Shown here piece by piece: positions 35,520 to 47,704 of a DNA stretch of 64,000 nt. Under the pieces are notes generated by a model. The model worked only from the letters and a program-made list of their open reading frames with translations. It did no database searches and had not been told where the DNA came from. The position numbers were made by a program, and so were the translations under genes. Source of the DNA: Piliocolobus tephrosceles (Eukaryota; Chordata; Mammalia; Primates; Cercopithecidae); the NCBI RefSeq assembly GCF_002776525.5, contig NC_045434.1:110340199-110404198 (forward strand). Direction: 5' to 3'. The stretch's first letter is position 1. Each line of letters opens with the position of its first letter.

Positions 35520-35745
35520 CTGTAAAAAATCATGCCATATGCCAAGGACTGTTTTAGTCACATGCATTAACACCTAAAATCATTAAAACTCATGCCATTG
35601 GTGCTACTTCCTATAGTTACTTTAGGCACAGAGAGATTCAGAAACTTGCCTAAGGTCACACATTCAGGAAGGGGCAGCAGTGGGCAGTGAACCCAGGTGA
35701 TGCAGCTCTAGAGCCTATGCTTTAACTGCCGTGCTGTTACATGTC
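35520..35745 (-). repeat. MIR
   Basis: AACTTGCCTAAGGTCACACA, then GTGAACCCAGGTGATGCAGC and GCCTATGCTTTAACTGCCGT give reverse MIR through to its head. Confidence 0.8.
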
Positions 35746-36460
35746 ACACCAAGATCCCTGCACTCCTACTTACCCAATCTGGCAAACACAGGTGCCTGCC
35801 TGCAGATGACAACACTCAGATCAGCATGTCTACTCAGCTGCTTGCCAGACAGTTGGTCAGGGTCTCCCATTGCTGGTCAGTGGGTAGAGAGAAAAGGAAA
35901 GCCATGAGTCAACTTGGCTTCTATAAGGTGCCAAAGACTGTGTTGGTGTATTCCTCCATAAATGTAAATTTACAACACATCCTTTTATCACAGTCTGGTT
36001 TGCTTTAGGCTGCCTTATTTCTGAAGCTGAAGGACACAGTGGCATTTGGACACATCCAGGAAAGGCCTGGCAAATGGTGACTGCTTTTGACCCCAAAGAA
36101 TCCCACAGTAATTTGGCTCCACAGTGGAGAGTGTCCCAGGCTGGGTACTCTAAAACGTCCCTCCACCTAGCATATTAATTATTCATGATGTCCTTAAATA
36201 CTCTTCTGTGATGAAATGTTAAGTGACACATTAAATATTCATCATGATGCATCTAACACAGGGCCAAGGGTAGAATTAAGCAGAACAAATGTGATTTCTG
36301 ATTTTATCTCTTTAATTCTAGGCACTGAACACCCCCAGGCAGCTAGGACTCCCATTCTATTCTGAAAGAAAGCCAAGAAAGTAGATTCCACAACATCCCT
36401 TTATGTGCTGCCAAACTGTCTTTAAAACCTTGGCAAGAAGTCCCTTCCTTTCCTTTTCTT
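35746..36460. other. Unique DNA
   Basis: No repeat or gene recognised; ORFs are short. Confidence 0.4.
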
Positions 36461-36469
36461 TATTTTGTT

Positions 36470-36645
36470 TTAACTTTTAAAAATTAAAGTATAATTTATA
36501 TGCATATATGTATGCACCCACATAACCAACACCTAGATCAAGATATAGAACATTTCTAGCAGCCCAGAAGTTTCCCTCATGCTTCTTCTCAGTCAATACC
36601 CGCCTCCTTGTGTGCGTGCATGCACACACACACACACACACATCA
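36470..36645 (-). repeat. L1M-like fragment with (CA) repeat
   Basis: AAAGTATAATTTATATGCAT... followed by CCACATAACCAACACCTAGA is like an old L1 3'UTR in reverse. A (CA) run occupies 36623-36642. Confidence 0.45.
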
Positions 36646-36689
36646 CTATTTGACAGGAAGTTGTTTTTAAATCTAACTTAGATCCTTCC

Positions 36690-37290
36690 TTGTGATTGCT
36701 GTTCACTTCCTATCATTTTAACTTTGAAGGCAAAGGCCAGGTAGGCCATTGATTTGAAACTTACTACAGTGGAAGGATGGAGAATATGAGGCTTTTGGAG
36801 GAGTCCGGGGAGAGATGATGATGGCTTGGTCTGGAACCACTGGGGTGAAGATGGAAAGGAGAGACTTGTGGGGGATGTATTTGAGAGGCAGAGGTAACCA
36901 GATTCGAAATGTGACATGAAGGAAAGAATGGAATCAGGCATGACCTGTAGGTTTTGGCTTGAATGTCTTGATGCAGGGGTTACCATTTGTTGGGAAAGAG
37001 AAGATGGTGGAGGAGCAGTTTGGGGGCAGGGTGAGATCAAGAGTTATGTTTGGACTTGTGGACTTGAAATAACTGTTAGGCATGCAAGTGTAGAGTCCAA
37101 GTCATCCAGAGATCAAGGAGACAGCAGGCCTGGAGAGAGATATACATTTGGGAATCATCTGTGTATAGATGAGTTTTAATGCCTGGAAATGTCATGGAAT
37201 CACCCAGGACATACAGAGCAGAGAACAAGATCCAAGACAGAACAAGGTCATGTGCAGACCCGCTGCTGAAGGAGTCTGCCTCAGTCCTCA
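36690..37290 (-). repeat. L2-like ancient repeat
   Basis: AGAGATGATGATGGCTTGGT, GAGATCAAGAGTTATGTTTGG, and GGGAATCATCTGTGTATAGATG match a common ancient mammalian repeat that I link to the L2 3' region in reverse. The family name needs a search. The 120-codon minus ORF (36678-37040) and 87-codon plus ORF are by-products. Confidence 0.5.
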
Positions 37291-37538
37291 AGCCAAAGGG
37301 GTAGTTTCACAGTCAAAATAGGGGCACGTGCCCAGGGTAAGAATTGAAGCCACGCTTTCAACATTTTAAAAGTCTTGTTTTGTTAATAAAAACAATCAGC
37401 AGACATGTGGATATTTTACTCTAGCTGGAGTCAGCTACCTGTATAATTTTTAAATATCTGTACATGCCTCTCCACTTTTCTTCTGTTTTTGTTCAAATAT
37501 TTTGGTGTTTACAACCAGGCTTACTCTCTCATCTCAAT

Positions 37539-37589
37539 ATGAATTATGGCAGGTGCTTGAGAAGTTTCCAGAGGAGATGTCCAACACAG
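37539..37589. repeat. Unassigned 51-bp repeat, copy 1
   Basis: About 82% identical (42 of 51) to 38886-38936 in the same orientation. No family recognised. Confidence 0.5.
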
Positions 37590-37826
37590 AAATGAGTTTC
37601 ATTTTTATAGAACTGGTAGAAACATAAGATACAGGAAAAGTGTGCTGTTCACAGAATTTGATTGGAATGGCTATGTGATCAAGGGCAATTCATTCAACTC
37701 TCTAAGTCATCGTTGCCCAATAGAGCTTTCTGAAAATGTTCTAGATCTGCACTGTCCAAGGTGGCAGCCAGTAGTCATGAGTCTATTGATAACTTGAAAT
37801 GTGAATGTGACTCAGAAACTAACTTT

Positions 37827-37865
37827 ATTAATTAATTAATTAATTAATTAATTAATTAATTAATT
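37827..37865 (+). repeat. (ATTA) microsatellite in an Alu tail
   Basis: About ten tandem ATTA units at the position of the Alu T tract. Confidence 0.9.
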
Positions 37866-38150
37866 TTGAGATGGAGTCCTGCTCTGTCACCAAGGCTGGA
37901 GTGCAATGGTGCAATCTTGGCTCACTGCAACCTCTGCCTCCCAGGTTCAAGCAATTCTCCTACCTCAGCCTCCCTAGTAGCTTGGATAACAGGCACCTGC
38001 CACCATTTCCGGCTAATTTTTGTATTTTTTAGTAGAGACGTGGTTTCACCATGTTGGTCAGGCTGGTCTCGAACTCCTGACCTCAGGTGATCCACCCACC
38101 TCGGCCTCCCCAAGTGCTGGGATTACAAGCATGAGCCACCGCTCCTGGCC
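37866..38150 (-). mobile_element. AluS
   Basis: Full dimeric Alu in reverse, TGAGATGGAGTCCTGCTCTG to GCTCCTGGCC, inserted in the hAT-like element. Its tail has been replaced by an (ATTA) repeat. Confidence 0.9.
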
Positions 38151-38284
38151 ACTTTTTAATTTTAATTAAATCAAATTTAAATAGCCACATGTGGCCAGTG
38201 GCTATTGTATCGAATAGAGCAATTCTAGGTCTTTATGCTCAACTATAAAATAAAGTGTTTATGCTAGAATCAATCTCTAAGCTT

Positions 38285-38345
38285 CCTGACATAGTTCCCA
38301 GCACAGTGGCCCATACTGGGCACTCAATAAATATTTGTTGAATAG
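38285..38345 (+). repeat. L2 3' end
   Basis: CCCAGCACAGTGGCCCATACT...CTCAATAAATATTTGTTGAAT is the characteristic L2 3' terminus. Confidence 0.75.
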
Positions 38346-39110
38346 ATGTTTATAGAATGAAAGCCAAATGAAAAAAGATATGAACAAATGATTAATGTAT
38401 TGTCAGGGAATATCATAAATAGAATTAATTTAGGATAACGTCTTGGAAAACCTAGAGTTTTGGAGGCTGAAAAGAAACTCTGGCGCTGGTCGCAAGTGGG
38501 TGAGAACTCTTGGCAGTCATTTATGTGGGAACAGAACCAGGTAGAATCCAGATCACACTTGCCTTTCCACTTCCTCTATACTTGGAAAAGCAGCTTCCTC
38601 TTTGGGAGTATTTTCATAACCCAAGTCTCCCGGTGAGAAGGACTCTCAGTGCTGGAACTACAGGCTGGGAAGAATGTCAGGAAAGAGGGAACAATTGTTA
38701 GGAAGCCACAGTGACAGCTGCCAACACTTGCATTCCCATGTGCAGGAAAGACTTCCTTCAGACACAGCTCAAAATAGCCACTGCCCCCAAATTTGCTGGT
38801 TAAAATAAGTGGGTAAGTCACAACCACCCATCTTGACTTTGACTCTGTCTTCATTTCTGTTCTGAGGAGTCTCTCCCTTGTCAACATGGATTATAGCAAG
38901 TGCCTGAAAAGTTTCCAGCGGGGTTGGCCAACACAGGAGGCATGGTCCCTGTAGCTAGAAGACCCAGCTGAAAAATTTGCCTTCGACAGAAACATGAACA
39001 TGACAGGCGGGTGAGAGTAGGGGCATCGTGTATTGGTCTCTGCTTCCTCCATGAAGGAGCACTGCATCTCCACCACACACAGTTCTGCTCAGAACCAAAG
39101 CTGGCAATCA
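38346..39110. other. Unique DNA with copy 2 of an unassigned repeat
   Basis: 38886-38936 is copy 2 of the 51-bp repeat at 37539-37589. Overlapping minus-strand ORFs (103, 76 and 61 codons) are not recognisable. Nothing else stands out. Confidence 0.4.
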
Positions 39111-39123
39111 ATCTTAGCTAGGG

Positions 39124-39166
39124 TTCTCTCTCTCTTCTCTCTCCTCTCTCTCTCTCTCTCTCCCTC
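39124..39166 (+). repeat. (TC) microsatellite
   Basis: An imperfect CT/TC run of about 43 bases. Confidence 0.9.
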
Positions 39167-39199
39167 AAATCTGTGAACTTTTGGCTTTTGTTTTCTGGG

Positions 39200-39795
39200 G
39201 GGTGATTCTTTATTGTGGTAAAATGTACATTGCAAAATTTACCATTTTGATGATTTTTAAGGGTACAATTCCATGGCATTACCTACATTTACAGTGTTGT
39301 ACAACCATCACCACTATCCATCTCCAGAACTTTTTCATGGTTCCAAACTGAAACTCTGTACACATGAAACACTAACTCACCACTGCCTACTCCCCCAGCC
39401 CCTGGTAACCACCATTCTATTTTCTGTCTCTGTAAATTTCGTTACTCTAGGTACCTCATATAAATGGAATCATAAAATACTTGTCTTTTTATGACTGGCT
39501 TATTTCACCTAGCATAATGTCTCTAAGAGTTATCCATGTTATAGCATACGTCAGAATTTTCTTCATTTTAAGGCTGAATAATATATTCTATTGTATGTAT
39601 ATGCCACATTTTGCTTATCCACATTTGGCTTGCTTCCACTTTTTAGCTATTGTGAATAATGCTGCAGTGAACATGGGTGTACAAGTATCTGTTTGAGTTC
39701 CTGCTTTTAATTCTTTGGGGTATAGGCATAGAAGTGAAATTGCTGGATCATATGGTAATTCTATGTTTAGCCATTTGAAGAAATGCTTTTATTTT
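39200..39795 (-). mobile_element. Old L1 (L1M type) 3' part
   Basis: TGTGGTAAAATGTACATTGC, then TATCCATGTTATAGCATACG and CTATTGTGAATAATGCTGCAGTGAAC read as the reverse of old L1 3'UTR and ORF2 end. Confidence 0.8.
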
Positions 39796-39954
39796 TAAAG
39801 CCATTCCTAAATTCATTTTTTTATCCTTTAGTTCTTGAATTTTATTTCTAATTCTCAACTCCTATCTGTGTGTATATTTTCAGCATTTCATATCCTAGGT
39901 CTTACCTTTTCATCTAAAAGCTCAATTTCTTATTTCTTTTAACTTTTTAAAGCA

Positions 39955-40088
39955 ACTAGTGGGTACGAAGCTTAATACCTGGGTAATGAAATAATCTGTA
40001 CAACAAACCCCCATGACACAAGCTTCCCTCTGTAACAAACCTGCACTTGTACCCCTGAACTTAAAATAGAAGTTAAAAAAAAAAAACT
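39955..40088 (+). mobile_element. Short 5'-truncated L1 3' end
   Basis: Only the last 130 or so bases of L1 3'UTR (GTAACAAACCTGCACTTGTACC and CTTAAAATAGAAGTT) plus a 13-base A tail. No clear target duplication. Confidence 0.8.
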
Positions 40089-40089
40089 G

Positions 40090-40824
40090 TAGCTGCTAGT
40101 CTTTTATTTTAAAACTCATCTGTTACCTAATCTCACATGTGTTTCTTCAATCTATAAGTTTTTGCTTCATTTTTAAACCATCTCCAACTAGTCCTTTTTA
40201 TTTCAGTAGTTTTTTTTTTAACCTAGACATCGACATAGTTGACTTCTTGTATCTATGATGTGTCTCCCACAAATCTGTCACATTTCTGAGAGTTACAAAT
40301 GTTTCTCTTCTGGAGTGCTGTATAAGGGGCGTTGGGAAGGTTATACTGAATGGGGAAGGAGGAAGACAGCGTGATGGGGGTTTGTCGTGGGTCAGGTTCC
40401 CTGGGAAACAGACTCTGAGACAGAGATTTGCATTCAGAAGGTTATGGGGGAGGGCACTCAGAACACTTGTAAGGAAGTGAGAGAAGCAGGACAGGGTGGA
40501 GGAAGAAGTCAACTGGGATGCAGTTGAAACAAAGGCTTTAGTCCCCCAGGGAGCTCTGAAACTGGATGGCCTCTCAGACATATCCCAAATTGAGGCTGGG
40601 GGCTGGGCCTTTATTCATTAGAAACTTGCATGTAAGAGGCAGCTTAATCTTGGGTAAAGAAGTTCCTTCCCTGGAGGGCAATGCTGGGGAGGGACTCTGT
40701 GTACAGTGTCACCAGGTGAAGCTTCTGGGGTGGGGCTGGGTGCACTTAGGGAGCAGCACAGAATCCACTGCAGGTTCTCAAAAGAAAACATACTGTATTC
40801 CAGGGAGGTAGGGTCCCATACTCC
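40090..40824. other. Unique DNA
   Basis: No repeat recognised; a 127-codon minus ORF (40198-40581) is unlike any protein I know and starts in A/T-rich sequence. Confidence 0.4.
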
Positions 40825-40980
40825 AACTCAGTGAGGGCCAGTCAGTCTGGGGGAGTGCATTAAAATTATCTGGGGAGAAAATTTGATAAGGCCTCTCCCT
40901 GCCAAGCGTGCATAGTTTAAAGAAGTAAATCTGATCTTTCTACCCCAGCACCCCTTCCCAAAGTGGAGAACCACCAGCCT
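40825..40980 (+). repeat. MER5-like (hAT) fragment, weak
   Basis: GGGAGTGCATTAAAATTATCTGGGG followed by an end CAAAGTGGAGAACCACCAG resembles MER5-type elements. Tentative. Confidence 0.35.
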
Positions 40981-41610
40981 AGGCCAAAATGACAATACCT
41001 CAACTTCTTATAAATGGTTTCTACAAGGGTTGAGTCTGTTTACAAGCCTGGCCTCATTCCTTTGGCACAAGGTACAGTATGTCCACCCAGTTCCTGGAAA
41101 TGGGATCTCTTCAGAGTAGCCATGTGAGGAAATATGGCCAACTGAAGTCCTGCCAAAAAAAAAAAAAAAAAAGTGCTCTTTCCCTATGACAAGTCCCATG
41201 TAGGAGTGGATCAAGGTTTTGGGAGGCCTAAAAATTTAGAAGACTCTTGAAGAAAAATAAGACAAAATTATTAATATAAAATTGGCAAGCATTGCCCAGG
41301 GCCTTGGAAGGAGCCTGTGCAAGAGAGGGCCCTCACAGTCTCAGGGATGGACACTTCGCTGGGAGGGAGAATTTGACCTGGAGCTTACATTCACCATCTG
41401 TTAAACTACCCTCTCATTTCAGAAAGTCTAAGGAATTCTTCCTTGGCTAAGTCCCCAGTAAGTCTTGCCTCAAGGCAGGTGACCTCACCTGGACACTGTA
41501 AAGATACATAATTTCCAGAAACTGGTTGGACATACTCTACTTAGACCAAAAGAATGAGGCCAGGCAGGACTGGGACATGATTTCTAACTGGGTGTAAGGG
41601 ATAAGTTATA
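40981..41610. other. Unique DNA
   Basis: Contains an A run at about 41155-41173 without an attached Alu or L1. No other feature. Confidence 0.4.
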
Positions 41611-41614
41611 TAAA

Positions 41615-41865
41615 TGATAAAATTAGTAATAATAATAGGTAACAATTATTAAACATTTAGCATGCACCAGCCTGGGTTCTGAGCACTTTATATGAATGAC
41701 CACATGTAATCCTCATAAGCACACACATCAGTATAATAATTTTATTGCCATTTTACAGATGAGGGAATTAGGGTGCAGATAATTTAAATAAACTGCCTGG
41801 AATGTCACAGCTAGGAAGCAGTGCAGGCAAGATGCAAATACAGGCTCTGACTCCAGAGTGTTTGC
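41615..41865 (-). repeat. MIR
   Basis: TAATCCTCATAAGCACACAC, CCATTTTACAGATGAGGGAATTAG and TCACAGCTAGGAAGCAGTGC are reverse MIR, near full length. Confidence 0.85.
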
Positions 41866-43420
41866 CCTGTGAATCCCCATGTTATGCAGCTCTACCTGAA
41901 GGTCAGGGCAACGTTTGTCCTCACTTGAAACAGGGCCAACTGAGGCTCTACAGGAGGGATGTTGTCATTAGATTTCCTGAGAGTTTTAAGGTTCATTGCT
42001 GAAGAGTTTTAAATGTTCAAGTCAAGAAAAGCAACTGAAACCACTCAAGGGCTACTTAAAAAGGCAGAATCTATACTGTTAGTGTTGTATGAACTCCTCC
42101 AGGTGGATCTAGCATATAATCTAAAGCATGCTTAAAAATAAAGAGTTGAAAAGGTCAGCCCTTTGTTCTTCTCAAACTAACATGCCTGTGGACACCCTTC
42201 ACTTTAGAACTTTCTTTTTTCACAGGTTTAGACCATTTATTTTTTGGCTGTCAAGAAAAAAATAATGTATTAGCAGTGGATGAGTCCCCCCTGGGTCTCA
42301 GCTGGCTTCTGCTCACAGCATGGAGAACTGTTCTTCTGGCCTTGACTGATTTTCCTGACAGCATGAAGACTCTGTTTCACCGTTCACACTACCCCGTCTG
42401 CTCAGACACACGGTTTGATGCCAATTGGTATTTATTTTCCAGGTTCAAATAACATCGCTGGAGATCTAAACACTAGGATTGGCAGGAATTCCACAAGCTC
42501 TTGTTTCAAGCTTTTAGAGAATGAGTGGATTCCCGCAGACAATTCTTTCAGAGATAGACTGATAACCTAAATGGAAAAAAAGATATTGCCAGCCTTACTT
42601 TCCTCAGAATACAGCGGTAATAAACAACGGTACATGGAATAAATCTCAGGAGAACTTTACTTGCATTTCTACCTAAATTGTCTATTTGATATTCTGGTTA
42701 GCCACTTTTGCCATGGTCTGAGCAAAAAGTATACATTTTCTCCATTACTTATCTTTGCATAGCTTCTCTGGAGCCCATCTGGCCTTATGATTATGCTGAG
42801 GAAGTTAAGGGACTGATAACAAATGTACCAGTTTTTTTTTTTTTAGCTCTATTTGAGCTGTTACTATCAAAGATCCTTTTAAACCTTGAATGCCTCAAAG
42901 GACAGGTTTGTCCTCTTATCTCCTCTGAATAAATTGCCATTACCTTAAAATGATTTTATTCACACACTGTCCTAGCAAATGAAGGATTTACCCTCCTGGT
43001 GCCTTGCTTGACAGAGAAGAAACATGTAAAGCAGAAACAAGAAGAGGCCGTGCAGGAATTTTCAAATGCATTTATCATAGACTTCTCATTGCCTCCCACA
43101 AGAAAACCTCTGAAAGCCATAGGAGAGAATTAAGTGTGCCCGTGTATCCTTTATGGATAGGAATTTGTGATGAGAAAAGCTATATAATCTTGATACTGAC
43201 CCCTGATTGTTGATGCTTATGAAGAACACACCTTTGGCTGACCAAAGAATTGAGAAGTTGGAATGTAATTTTGATGATTCTATTAGCACCATTCAAGTCA
43301 GGCAAGATAAACAGGGATGTGTTTAGAACTTTGTTAAACATTGTACATGACTTGACAACCCTGGTGTAACACACACATTCCCATTACAACAATGAGCAAG
43401 CAAAGCATTTTCTTATGTTT
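41866..43420. other. Unique DNA
   Basis: About 1.5 kb without a recognised repeat, one of the longest repeat-free stretches in the window. ORFs are all under 80 codons. No promoter or splice layout that I can support. Confidence 0.4.
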
Positions 43421-43424
43421 AAAT

Positions 43425-44205
43425 GGTGAAAAGATGCTCAACATCACTAATCAAAGCCACAATGAGATACCACGTCACAACCACTGGGATAGCTACTATC
43501 AAAATTAAAACAAAACAGAAAATAACAAGTGTCGATGAGGATGGGAAGAAATTGGAACCCTTGTTCTCTGTTGGTGAGAATGTAAAATGGTGAGGCTTCT
43601 ATGGAAAACAGTATGACATTTCCTCAAAATGCAAAAAAATAGAAATACCTGTGATCCAGCAATTCCACTTCTGTGCATATATATCCAGAAGAATCGAAAT
43701 CCGAGACCCAAACAGAAATGTGTACATCCATGTTCACAACAACGTTATACACAGTTGCCAAAACGTGGAAGCAATCCAAGTGTCCATTGATGAACAAATG
43801 AATAAACACAATGTAGTATATAGCTACAATGGAATATTATTCAGCTTTAAAAAGGAAGAAAATCCTGACATATGCTACAACATGGATGAACATTGAAGGC
43901 ATGCTAAGTAAAGTAAGGCAGTCACAAAAAGACAAAAGCTGTATGATTCCACTTATATGAAGTACTTCAACTTATATGAGGTACTTAGAGTCAAGTTTAC
44001 AGAGGCAAGAAGTAGAATAATAGTTGCTGGGGATGGGGGAAAGGGGAATTGGGAGTTATTGCTGAATGGGCACAGAGTTTCAGTTTTGCAAGATGGAGAG
44101 TTCTGGAGAGGGCAATGATTGTACAACAATGTGAATGTGCTTAATACTCCTAAACTATATGCTTAAAAGATGCTTAAGATTGTAAATTTACAATTAACAA
44201 TTTTT
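43425..44205 (+). mobile_element. 5'-truncated old L1 (L1MB-like)
   Basis: Starts in the ORF2 C-terminal part (AAAAGATGCTCAACATCACTAATC) and runs through GGAATATTATTCAGCTTTAAAAAGG to the L1MB-type end (CTAAACTATATGCTTAAAAGATG). Frames are broken. Confidence 0.85.
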
Positions 44206-44809
44206 AAATGGCATTATTGTCCTGAATTAGAAATAGCCTCAATAGATTATTGTTCTCATTATCTAATTATAGATATAATTATAGACTTACAGAAGAGATG
44301 TAGATCACCTGTTCTGTAATGAAAGTCACTGGTTTTGACAGAAATCCTCAAACATTTAACTGCATCTAATTAACCGTATATGGCAAGTTAATTTTTCCAT
44401 TACTGATGCATATATGTAATAATCAGTTAACCTTGAAGGATGCACCAAAAAAGGGTTAATTGCTCAAGGTTAAATGTTGTGTGAATGCCCTACTGAGATT
44501 TGTTAGGGCTGAGGTTAGAGTTTTACCTGCTTTGGTTTTCTCCCGCTAAATTTATTGTGGCCATGCTCAGTGGCATTGAGTCTTTGATCACCAATCAGTG
44601 GTCCAATTGGAACCCGGACCATTTCTTGCTAGGAGTGTGGGGGTGCTGTGGTTATCCCCACAAATGTTCCCTTGGCTCATTTTCTAGCTAATGTAGAGGA
44701 GCTTTCTTTTGACATACTTTTGAAAGTGAGTAGGGGAAGGCTACTCACTTTCACGACAAGACGCCACTGCTGCCTCCAGCATGGTTTACTGTCTAACTGG
44801 TCCAAAAGA
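44206..44809. other. Unique DNA
   Basis: No repeat or gene recognised. Confidence 0.4.
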
Positions 44810-45670
44810 GACTTCTCAAGAGAAGGTGATATTTAAGCTGAACCTTGAAGAAAGGGCAGAAGTTTGCCAAGAAAACCAAAGGAAAAGGGCACTTGAGGTA
44901 AAAGGAAGAAATTGGCAGAAGAATTGAATATTGAAAGTGCTTAGAATCTTTAAAAAGACCAAGTAATCCACTGTGGTTGAACAAAAAAATAGAGGCCAGT
45001 TTGGCCAGTACAGATTCAGTCTGTATAAAAGTTCTTGAGGAGTACACCATCCCTAAGAGCTTCACTCTGCTCCATTCCTTTACTGGCCCCCACATACCTC
45101 CCTTAGTCTGAGAGAGAGAGAGGTTGTGTATATGGACTTCTGAGGGTTAGAAGGTTTTTAGAGAGAAATGTCATGGTCTTCGGGTGATATATAAAGAAAA
45201 CGATCCTTACTCCATCCAGGATTGTCCATAAACATGGGCAGAAGTGAACATAGAAAACCTTCTGTTCTATTTATCATCCAGATAGGATCCCAAAGATCAT
45301 CTAGTCCATCAACTCCTTACTCAAGGATTAAGCTCCCTGGGGTCTGGGTGAAATAGAACTGAGAGGGCTGGGCTCAAGCAAGTGGGTAGGTGCAGGTGTG
45401 GTATGACATGTTTGATGCTGAAATGTTCCCTTTCCCAAAAAACTCTCTCCTCAGCCTGCCAAAGCATATGCCACTCTTTTTGGCATGTGATTAGCTCATT
45501 GTAGCAGGCACTCCCAGAATGTGGTAAGAATAGTGGAGGTGATATTAGGCGTTGTCATAAAGAACCCTGAAAGCCAAGGTAAGAAGTCTGGATACTCTCT
45601 ATTCTAAAATTCGGTGGAACTCACTGCAGGTTTTTGAGGAGGGGATAAACTTCTACCTCTCATATGGATG
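44810..45670 (-). repeat. L2 fragments
   Basis: 44815-45000 (GAGAAGGTGATATTTAAGCTGAACCTTGAAG) and 45530-45670 (GAAGTCTGGATACTCTCTATTC then GGTTTTTGAGGAGGGGATAA) are reverse L2 3' region. The part between is diverged or unique. Confidence 0.5.
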
Positions 45671-45734
45671 CTGAGGATCTTAAAGACATGGTAGAGATGC
45701 CAGTGTTCAGGGACCTCCTTTAATATTTGGACTG

Positions 45735-45850
45735 TCTCTAATATTAGCAAGTTGTTTAACCCTTCGGGCCTCATTTTTCTCATCTGTACAAAAGTTAACA
45801 TAGTAAAGTGCTAAGAACAGTACCTGGCATATACTATGCTCTGTAAAATT
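45735..45850 (+). repeat. MIR fragment
   Basis: CCTCATTTTTCTCATCTGTAC followed by AAGTGCTAAGAACAGTACCTGGC is MIR core and tail. Confidence 0.7.
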
Positions 45851-47509
45851 GTCGTTGTTGTCATTCCTGTTAAACCGAGGCTGGGAGATATCAGAACAAG
45901 GCAACTCAACAGCCCTCATGGTTTTATGGGGACTTGTCACTGTAGGGAGGCCTCTTCCTATAGCGAGAAGAGGACAGGGATTTTGGTGATGTTGAAACAG
46001 CACACTACTGTGTGTTTCAGATTTTTTCTCCTCTCAGAGACTCCTCAGTTTTTTTCTTGGGCTCAGCTCTAGGCTAGATGCCTCTAGGCTTAAGATCCCA
46101 TGTGTCTTCTCTGAAAGTCAGGCCTGGGCTGAGTTGAGACAGCATCACTTTAATGTCTCTGTTATGTGTCCACTCACTGGAGAATGGAAGCTCATCTTGC
46201 AGCTTGAGTCCTGCAGCAGGAAAGAGATTATTTTACCTGTCCAGCAAGAGGCTGACAGTACCCTACAGATATTTCTCAAGAAAAAAGAATTTCCATGGAA
46301 TTCTCCAAGAGTCTTCAGAATCTCAACTTGCACCTCTCTGCTTCAAGGAACTGAAGCCTAATCCCAGCCAAATTAAAAAGAGAAAACATCTTTCCCAGGA
46401 TATTGGAAAAAAGTTATATAATTTTGATAATAAAATGAATTTTCAGTAACCTAACCCTTTCCCTAAACAATACTTAGCTTGAGGAAAGTATAGTCAAGAT
46501 GCAAAACTGGGTGCTGAAAAGGATATCTTACTGCAGCAACTTGGTCACTCTTTCATCTCATAAAAGCAGCAATAAAAGGGTGTTGTGAATTTGATATCAT
46601 TACACCATTGTTTAGATGAGGACAACAGTTCAGAGTGATGGAGCTGAGATCCAGTGCCTGAATAATTTCCGACTTGCCAGCATGTGGCGCTGTTGCCATT
46701 ACCTCCTTCTGGAAGATCTCTTTTTCACGTCTATGATATTAACTTCCTCCGTTTTTTTTTTTTGTTTGTTTGTTTTTGTTTTTTTCCTTTTCTCAAATTA
46801 ACTGATTATTCTCAGCTCTCTGCGTTGTCTTGTTTTCAACTGCCTATCCCTCAGAGGCTGCCAAATCCCAAGGGGTCTATCTCAGATGTCTAAAATTCGT
46901 CGTCTTCCTTTTTTACTTCAGATTTTTAAAAAATCAAACACATAATTTTAAAAGACAAATAGTGCTATAATGTTTACAACTGAATAGAGCCATCCCAGTC
47001 TCACATCAACCTGCCCCAACACTGGTCCTTGCCCCCAAGAGGCAGAGCTGCTGTGTAAGGCCGGGCAAGTTGTGCAAAGCTCAACTTTGGTTGGGGAGGC
47101 ACCATTCAAATACTCTATAATGGGAATATATTGCCCTGTGGGGTTGTGCATTGCACAACTCTCACCATCATATTTAGTGGCCTAGCCAAGTTGTAACCAT
47201 TTTCAATTCTCTTGGCTATTTGGTCTAGTATTTATCTTCATGATTCTAAATAATAAGCTTGTGCAGCTTTCTCTTGATTCGCCAATATCAGTTAGGTATT
47301 GACTTCCTAATGGATGATTACTTAGCTCTCTCAAATTCACCCCAATCCCTTCTTGTGACTTCTCTTTTATCCTCTCTAAATAGTAATATCACAATTTTGT
47401 TTGATCCATAGTTAAAGTTTACCTTATTAAGACTATGTAAACACTATTTATTGCTGAATCAAGTAGTATGCTATCTTTTAATATGTTGTCTATTTTATTT
47501 CGCCTACCT
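45851..47509. other. Mostly unique DNA
   Basis: A weak reverse MIR-like stretch lies at 46590-46690. A T/G-rich simple tract lies at 46753-46790. No gene recognised; the 98-codon ORFs near 45707-46449 are not similar to anything I know. Confidence 0.4.
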
Positions 47510-47612
47510 GTGTATCTTTTTTTATTTGTATAAATTTAGTGGGTACGAGTGCAGTTTTGTTACATGGATATTTTGCATAGAGTGAAGACTAAGTTTTTAG
47601 TGTAAACACTAT
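47510..47612 (-). mobile_element. Short L1 3' end
   Basis: ATAAATTTAGTGGGTACGAGTGCAG through TTTTTAGTGTAA is the reverse of an L1M/L1P-type 3' end with a T-rich leader. Confidence 0.6.
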
Positions 47613-47704
47613 TACTATGGCTGCCTTCTTATTCAGCTTTAGTTTATTCATATGGTTAATACTTGCTTTCCTTTTTTTTTTTTTTTTTTTCATTTTCTTA
47701 ATAC

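Larger units (their letters stand above)
37697..38230 (+). mobile_element. hAT-like DNA transposon split by an Alu
   Basis: The left part (CCCAATAGAGCTTTCTGAAA, 37697-37826) and the right part (ATAGCCACATGTGGCCAGTGG... to CAATTCTAGG, 38151-38230) form one ancient element interrupted by an AluS. The ends show inverted-repeat-like CCAATAGA and ATCGAATAG. Family not assigned. Confidence 0.55.

Noticed and set aside
39124..39166. Possible CRISPR-like or regulatory tandem array
   Set aside because: It is a plain TC microsatellite; there are no spaced repeats, and CRISPR arrays are not expected in primate DNA.
41155..41173. Processed pseudogene or SINE suggested by an A run
   Set aside because: No Alu, L1 or spliced-gene sequence and no target duplication flank the run.
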